In this document: positions 59,301 to 64,000 of the stretch, piece after piece | Layout: each line of letters opens with the position of its first letter | Numbering within the stretch: the first letter of the stretch is position 1 | NCBI GenBank assembly: GCA_964017065.1 | Contig: OZ024788.1 | Span: forward strand, 4,976,887-5,040,886 | Direction of reading: 5' to 3' | Length of the DNA: 64,000 nt | From: Haliclona indistincta | Taxonomy: Eukaryota; Porifera; Demospongiae; Haplosclerida; Chalinidae | The notes under the pieces: generated by a model | Seen by the model: the letters and a program-made list of their open reading frames with translations, nothing else | Told to the model about the DNA's origin: nothing | Databases searched by the model: none | Made by a program: the position numbers and the translations under genes

Positions 59301-61686
59301 AGGCACTCATATATCCATCTTTGCTAGTTTAATGAAAGGAGATTACGACAATAACCTTCAATGGCCTTTTGAAGGTGACATTGTTATTGAACTATTGAAT
59401 TGGAGAGAAAACAGTAATCACTATTGTGAAGATACAATTCAATTAAATGAATCTTGTGGTAGTACTACCAGTCGTGTAACTGAAGGAGAATATGCACCTA
59501 TGATGAGTGGTAAAAGTAGTTTTATCACTCACTCTTCTCTTCTCTACAATCCTGACACAAACACAGAGTATCTTCAAGATGACTGCTTACGTCTGAGAGT
59601 GGTTGATGCAGCCGTCTACTCTACTCCTATCCTCCTCAAGACTCCATCCTGGCAGGTCCCCCACACTGCTACCCAGTCAGTGTGTGAGTTCACACTGACT
59701 GAATTCACCAAACGCAAGCAATTCAAAAATGAATACTACAGTCCACCATTCTACTCACACCCAAATGGGTACAAGCTATGCCTCCGAGTGGATGCTAATG
59801 GTGATGGTAAGGGTAATGGTACTCACATATCGATCTTTGCTAGAGTTATGAAAGGAGATTACGACAATAATCTCCAATGGCCTTTTGAAGGTGAAATAAT
59901 TGTTAACCTCTTAAATTGGAGAGAGGACAATCGTCATTATCAAGGAGGCATAATTAAACTCAAAATACACAATGATTCTGATTGCAGCACTACCAGTCGT
60001 GTAACTGAAGGAGAATATGCCCCTAAATTGAGGGGTATTTTTTGTTTCATCTCTCATTCCTCTCTCCTCCACAATCCTGACACAAACACAAAGTATCTTC
60101 AAGATGACTGCTTACGTCTGAGAGTGGTTGATATAGCCGTTTACTCCACTCCTCTCTTCCTCAAGACTCCATCCTGGCAGGACCCTCACACTGCCACCCA
60201 GTCGGTGTGTGAGTTCACACTGACTGAATTCACTAAACGCAAGCAGTTAGAAAATGCATATGTCAGTATACCATTCTATTCACATCCGCAAGGGTACAAG
60301 CTATGCCTCTCAGTGTTTGCTAATGGTTTTAGTAATGGTAAAGGCACTCACATATCAATCATTGTTGGTCTAATGAGAGGAAAGTATGACGATAATCTTC
60401 AATGGCCTTTGAAGGGTAGAATTGTTGTTGAAGTCTTAAATTGGAGAAAAAACAGTAATCATTATCGTGTTAACGTGATTTCATTGGGCAAAAGTTGTGC
60501 AACTGAGGAAGATTTTGCTCTCATTTCGGCTATTTTTCGTTTCATCCCTCACTCTTCTCTTCTCTACAATCCTGACACAAACACAGAGTATCTTCAAGAT
60601 GACTGCTTACGTATGAGAGTGGTTGATGTAGCCGTCTACTCCACCCCTCTCCTCCTCAAGACTCCATCCTGGCAGGACCCCCTCACTGCTAACCAGTCAG
60701 TGTGTGAGTTCACACTGACTGAATTCACCAAACGCAAGCAATCCAACAATGTATTCTACTGTCCACCATTCTACTCACACCCAAATGGGTACAAGCTATG
60801 CCTCCGAGTGGATGCCAATGGTAATTGTAAGGGTAAAGGCACTCACATATCGATCTATGCTACATTAATGAGAGGAGATTATGACAATAACCTTCAATGG
60901 CCTTTTGAAGGTGATGTTCTCGTAAAAATTTTAAATTGGAGATATGACAGGCATCACTATCGTGGAGACACAATGTCCATAAACAGACATGGAGACCTTA
61001 ATGGGCACATCACTAGTCGTGTAACTGATGGAAAATATGCATCCAATTCATGGGCAAACTTTTGTTTCATCTCCCATTCCTCTCTCCTCTACAATCCTGA
61101 CGCAAACACAGAATATCTTCTAGATGATTGCTTACGTCTGAGAGTGGTTGATGTAGCCGTCTACTCCACACCTCTCCTCCTCAAGATTCCATCCTGGCAG
61201 GGCTCCCATACTGCTACCCAGTCAGTGTGTGAGTTCACACTGACAGAATTCACTAAACGCAAGCAATTTGATAATATGTACTTTGGTCCTCCTTTCTACA
61301 CACACTGTCATGGTTATAAGATGCTTCTTGTGTTATATGCTAATGGTCGAGGTACTGCTAAAGATACTCATGTATCTGTTTGTGTAACAATAATAATCGG
61401 AGAGTATGACAGCGGATTGAACTGGCCATTTGAAGGAGCTATCATTGTGGAGCTCATAAATTGGAGAGTAGACAAGAATCATCTCTCACACACGATTTTC
61501 TTTGACGATCACACAGATCCTAAATTCTCTTCTCGTGTTACTGATGATAGCGGTAGTTATGAAAGACATGGCAGTGATGATGTGTTTCCTCACTCTTCCC
61601 TTTCCTTCAATCCTGTCACGAACACAGAATATCTTCAAGATGACTGTCTCAGATTTAGAGTTAGAAAAGTACATGTGTGCAAGTAG
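56359..61686 (+). CDS. RING / TRAF-type zinc finger / nine-MATH protein (1775 residues)
   Basis: TRAF-like protein in a single coding exon. The start chosen is the ATG at 56359, three bases after a good acceptor (ATAACTCTTACAG), so a 5' leader intron is likely. C3HC4 RING finger at about residues 23-62 (CPVC..CGHQLCRIC..CPTC), expected to bind an E2 and act as a ubiquitin ligase. Cysteine/histidine-rich TRAF-type zinc fingers at about 80-220. No coiled coil follows. From about 265 to the end are nine tandem MATH (TRAF-C) domains, each with the pattern PPFY.HP.GYK.C..V.ANG, KGTHISI, NLQWPFEG and LQDDCLRLRV. Repeats start at DNA positions of about 57130, 57607, 58131, 58647, 59163, 59679, 60203, 60699 and 61223. 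Units 3 to 5 are nearly identical at 516 bp. Ordinary TRAFs have one MATH domain. A scaffold that gathers many receptor tails is a reasonable inference. Confidence 0.95.
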   Translation: MPDRSQEEDTFEFVDEPDSDYFCPVCQDLLTEPFQLECGHQLCRICRDRLLSSNKTECPTCRASDALSNARFDKFLERKVSSVKIHCQHHKQACEWVGEVGDLQYHLDHNEVACPFWCGKRSCQAVIKKHKSLYCLNRLIGCENCDYYNTFAIVTEKHNPICLQSSVDCPNHCPAKGLKRSQLEQHFNECSHQLVNCPKTGCSVWLSRGEMGLHKVHIEQHNLVMVETSQAAAISPAFRYLHNQPPIEFVIPNFQGMKDANAKWKSPLLFTHEKGYKFHLEVYPNGWGSGQDTHVSVSLIGGYDSDVALILERDVVIELINWRADKNHLIATVNFSRNSNHNGSASCSSSSSFENAPGAPGTPHFISYSSLCHPGKNIEYLQDDCLRLRVVDIAVYSTPLLSKTPSWQDPHTATQSVCEFTLTEFTKRKQFNNVYTSLPFYSHPHGYKLCLKVYVNGHGESKGTHIRIGAVLMKGDFDSDLQWPFQGEIIIELLNCRENDHHYRGDTIYFNRYNDPDDSAASRVTKGTYALMGCHRNHFISHSSLLYNPDTNTEYLQDDYLRLRVVYVTVYSTPLLSKMPSWQDPHTATQSVCEFTLTEFTKRKQFNNAYFSPPFHTHPNGYKMCIKVYANGSGDGKGTHISIFAILMKGDYDNNLQWPFEGDIVIELLNWRENSNHYCEDTIQLNESCGSTTSRVTEGEYAPMMSGKSSFITHSSLLYNPDTNTEYLQDDCLHLRVVDVAVYSTPLLLKTPSWQDPHTATQSVCEFTLSEFTKRKQFNNAYFSPPFYTHPNGYKMCIKVYANGSGDGKGTHISIFASLMKGDYDNNLQWPFEGDIVIELLNWRENSNHYCEDTIQLNESCGSTTSRVTEGEYAPMMSGKSSFITHSSLLYNPDTNTEYLQDDCLHLRVVDVAVYSTPLLLKTPSWQDPHTATQSVCEFTLSEFTKRKQFNNAYFSPPFYTHPNGYKMCIKVYANGSGDGKGTHISIFASLMKGDYDNNLQWPFEGDIVIELLNWRENSNHYCEDTIQLNESCGSTTSRVTEGEYAPMMSGKSSFITHSSLLYNPDTNTEYLQDDCLRLRVVDAAVYSTPILLKTPSWQVPHTATQSVCEFTLTEFTKRKQFKNEYYSPPFYSHPNGYKLCLRVDANGDGKGNGTHISIFARVMKGDYDNNLQWPFEGEIIVNLLNWREDNRHYQGGIIKLKIHNDSDCSTTSRVTEGEYAPKLRGIFCFISHSSLLHNPDTNTKYLQDDCLRLRVVDIAVYSTPLFLKTPSWQDPHTATQSVCEFTLTEFTKRKQLENAYVSIPFYSHPQGYKLCLSVFANGFSNGKGTHISIIVGLMRGKYDDNLQWPLKGRIVVEVLNWRKNSNHYRVNVISLGKSCATEEDFALISAIFRFIPHSSLLYNPDTNTEYLQDDCLRMRVVDVAVYSTPLLLKTPSWQDPLTANQSVCEFTLTEFTKRKQSNNVFYCPPFYSHPNGYKLCLRVDANGNCKGKGTHISIYATLMRGDYDNNLQWPFEGDVLVKILNWRYDRHHYRGDTMSINRHGDLNGHITSRVTDGKYASNSWANFCFISHSSLLYNPDANTEYLLDDCLRLRVVDVAVYSTPLLLKIPSWQGSHTATQSVCEFTLTEFTKRKQFDNMYFGPPFYTHCHGYKMLLVLYANGRGTAKDTHVSVCVTIIIGEYDSGLNWPFEGAIIVELINWRVDKNHLSHTIFFDDHTDPKFSSRVTDDSGSYERHGSDDVFPHSSLSFNPVTNTEYLQDDCLRFRVRKVHVCK

Positions 61687-62327
61687 TCTTAGTGGGACCT
61701 TTCAACAATATCAATCAAGTCACAAGTCTCTTTCTCAGTCCCTTTGTCTCGTCTTTTCCTTGGATCGAAATCTGAAAGCATCGATCATTTCTTGCCTTAC
61801 ACATAGCAACTACTTCATTTGTACTCCATAATTTATTTTCTGGTCGTTATCATACATTGTGTACTACTACTGTACTTTTATTATCTGTACTGTACTTTTT
61901 ATCATAAGACAATATCTAGTAATCATTCCTATAAACATTTCTTTATTTCTCCATTTTTCTCATTCCTTCAAACAATACATCATTTTAAAAATTCTTTTCT
62001 CATCTCTCATTTTTTATTTCTCATCTCCTTTTTGTATCATCGTGAATAATTTTTGTACATCATCTCACAATCCTAAACACATAGCTAGTTCTTAAACTTA
62101 CTTCCTTCGTCTTCCGCTCCTAGTACTCATCTTTTGGATGATCCACCTACTTTCACATAATTTTTTGTGGAATTGTTCTGAGCACATTGTAACATGTCAG
62201 GTTACTGGTTACATCTAGAATTTCTGTATGTTTTTATCATTTCCGTATTGTAAACTGTAGTAGTGATTTCTATACTTCTATCCTCGTTGATCTAGTTTGC
62301 AATACGCTGTATAATTATTTTTTGTTG

Positions 62328-62333
62328 AATAAA
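62328..62333 (+). terminator. Polyadenylation signal of the RING/MATH gene
   Basis: AATAAA about 640 bp after the stop codon, in an AT-rich 3' region (61687-62340) without other features. It is the clearest signal, but a usage site is not shown. Confidence 0.5.
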
Positions 62334-62339
62334 AAGTTA

Positions 62340-63195
62340 TCACCAATTGTTGTTAGTAATAATCTTGTTCATGTATTCTGTTCTTTTAAAAATTGAATGG
62401 AAAAAAATTAATTTTATCGACTTCATTACGATGAACTATACTTACTATGCATGTTTATAGTACAAGAAGTGTGTGGTCCGACTATGCCTTGTTTATAATT
62501 AGTTGTGTTAGAGTGACGTTAGCAATTGAAAAAATCCATACAAGACAAGAGCTCAACTTTTTGAGGACTGGAGGTGGGAGATCACTGCAGTACATGTCAG
62601 CAATTGAACTGTATTGCCCGATAAGTGCATGAGAACAATCTATACAAGAGCTCAACTGTGTGAGTACAATGGTTGCATGTGTTAGGAATAGCTGGTACTA
62701 TGCAGTGAGAGGAAGCTGACCCGACAGATGTGTGAGTCATCTCTTTGATAGTAAATAGTCAACCCAAGAGTATCTGATTCAAGCTCCATACAGTTCAGAG
62801 ATATACTCTCTATTTTGCATGCTCTATTTCATCTCGAGTAACTTTAACTCACTTATTTCAGTTGTCCTCGAGTACATACAAACGTACTCAGCAAGTTAAC
62901 ATAGATTTTTCCAGTTTGGAAGCAGATTTTCTGAATCTTAAATTGAGATATTTCATCAGTTAGCTCAAGCTTCTGCAGACCATAAGCTATATTCACACAA
63001 GTTACAATCACCATACTAGTAAATTCAGTGTTTATGAATTTAGTTGAGCCACGCCCTTGTTTTGACCTTGAGCCACGCCCTAGCTTTCGATGCCTAGACT
63101 CAGAGCTAGACTGGCTGCTTGTCGGCGGTAGAGAGCGGAGTTGTAGTGAAACTCTCAGCTTCCTGGATATATACGAGTATTGATCGATCAGAATA
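62340..63195. other. Intergenic, no gene recognised
   Basis: Contains the promoter side of the CARD gene. GAGCCACGCCC occurs twice near 63045-63080. No exon seen. Confidence 0.45.
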
Positions 63196-64000
63196 ATGGC
63201 TACATCCACTGGCACTGCTAGCAGTGCTGGCGCGTTCTCGGCAGAATCAGAAGCCCTGAAACTCGCCTACAGTCACCTAGTGAACAGTATGGACACTACT
63301 TCTCTCCTCCCCGCCGCGCTCAGCAGAGGGCTCATAAGAGAGCAACAGAAAGCTGACTGCACTAGCGAGACTAACCAGTATCAGAAGGCAGAGAAATTTC
63401 TTGATCATCTGCAAAGAGAAGTAAATGGTGACAGCAGCAAATTTCACACTTTTGTGCAACTACTAGTAGACAATGGTCACTCCAACTTGGCATCTCGTCT
63501 GCGAGGTTAGCTAATGCATCGAAATTAGTAATAGTGTTTACATTGTTCAAAATAGAGGAATTATCTCATGTGACTAGAGGATTGATGGAAACAGCACCAG
63601 CAGTTACTAAATCCAGTACTGAAGGTATGACATAAGATCAATTTGAGCATTGCAATAGGTTAATAAAACTACTTTTCTGTTAGAAGACTCTCAAGAAGAG
63701 CACGTTATTGATGTTTCAGACACACTGCTACAGGAACTCACTGCTCTCACAATAACCTATGCCAGGTTCTTGCGACGATACAAGAAAGAGCTACAGAACA
63801 GTCCTGAAGCACAAGAAGAGTTAGTCGAAACTCTACCAAGAGTAGATCACAGAGGGTTAGGTTCAGATTTTTCTTTCAAGTCATACTTTGACACACTTGT
63901 TGATGAGGAAGTTTCTCTCTTCAATGTCACTTATCTAAAGCAAATTTGTGATATATTTCCCCCAGATGTTTGGTAAGCAACTAATTTTTTTACAAGCGAC
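63196..64000 (+). CDS. CARD-domain protein, 5' part (cut by window edge)
   Basis: Exons 63196-63505, 63556-63624 and 63684-63972, in phase; the last base run is intron. Residues about 20-103 form a CARD: LAYSHLVNSM, LLPAALSRGLI, KAEKFLDHLQ, FHTFVQLLVDNGHSNLASRL. CARDs pair with other CARDs in apoptosis and innate immune signalling. A short linker leads to a helical region (ALTITYARFLRRYKKELQ, then VSLFNVTYLKQICDIFPPDVW) that is shared with the fragment at 49959-50634 and has no named domain that I recognise. The second region seen in that fragment probably follows beyond the window. It is a cytosolic adaptor or the front of a larger receptor; the downstream effector domain cannot be seen. Confidence 0.85.

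Overview
The window looks like nuclear DNA of a marine demosponge, Amphimedon-like. This is an inference from three things: many very short introns (about 44-60 bp) with clear GT..AG borders, animal-only domain sets (lipoxygenase with a PLAT domain, tetraspanins, Ig/Fn3 receptors, TRAF-type RING/MATH, CARD), and a very heavy load of small foldback elements and MITEs. Two 200-N assembly gaps lie at 17405-17604 and 49759-49958. Nothing bacterial was seen: no operons, CRISPR array or rRNA.

Layout. 1-11.9 kb: a tandem pair of lipoxygenase genes on the minus strand. The right copy (6902-10593) is complete with 7 exons and 766 residues. The left copy (1-1536) runs off the window after exon 3. Both upstream regions are duplicated and each has been split by different transposable elements. 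12-17 kb, 25-32 kb and 44-47 kb: a family of single-pass Ig/Fn3 receptors in repeated blocks (tetraspanin, C-type receptor, B-type receptor), many copies broken. C2 (44586-46832) is intact, and a plus-strand relative, E (46997-48643), is divergent from it across only 164 bp. 30.9-38.4 kb: two tetraspanin units head to tail, which splice signals could join into one eight-pass protein. 17-25 kb: nested foldback transposons, including a 5.2 kb inverted structure with mirror-image copies of a transposon protein. 39-44 kb: a diverged satellite-like array with MITEs and a tRNA-like element. 50 kb and 63-64 kb: two copies of a CARD-associated gene, one a fragment beside a gap and one cut by the right edge. 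56.4-61.7 kb: a 1775-residue single-exon protein with one RING, TRAF-type zinc fingers and nine tandem MATH domains.

How the genes may work together (inference only): surface Ig/Fn3 receptors with NPxY and tyrosine motifs in their tails, tetraspanins that organise membrane partners, a TRAF-like RING/MATH scaffold, a CARD protein and lipoxygenases would all fit recognition, innate immune or cell-contact signalling. Block duplication, broken copies and near-identical MATH repeats show that the region is evolving quickly. No expression or polymorphism data are visible here.

Coordinates of multi-exon genes were deduced by eye from splice signals, reading phase and comparison of paralogues inside the window. 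Single-base errors are possible.
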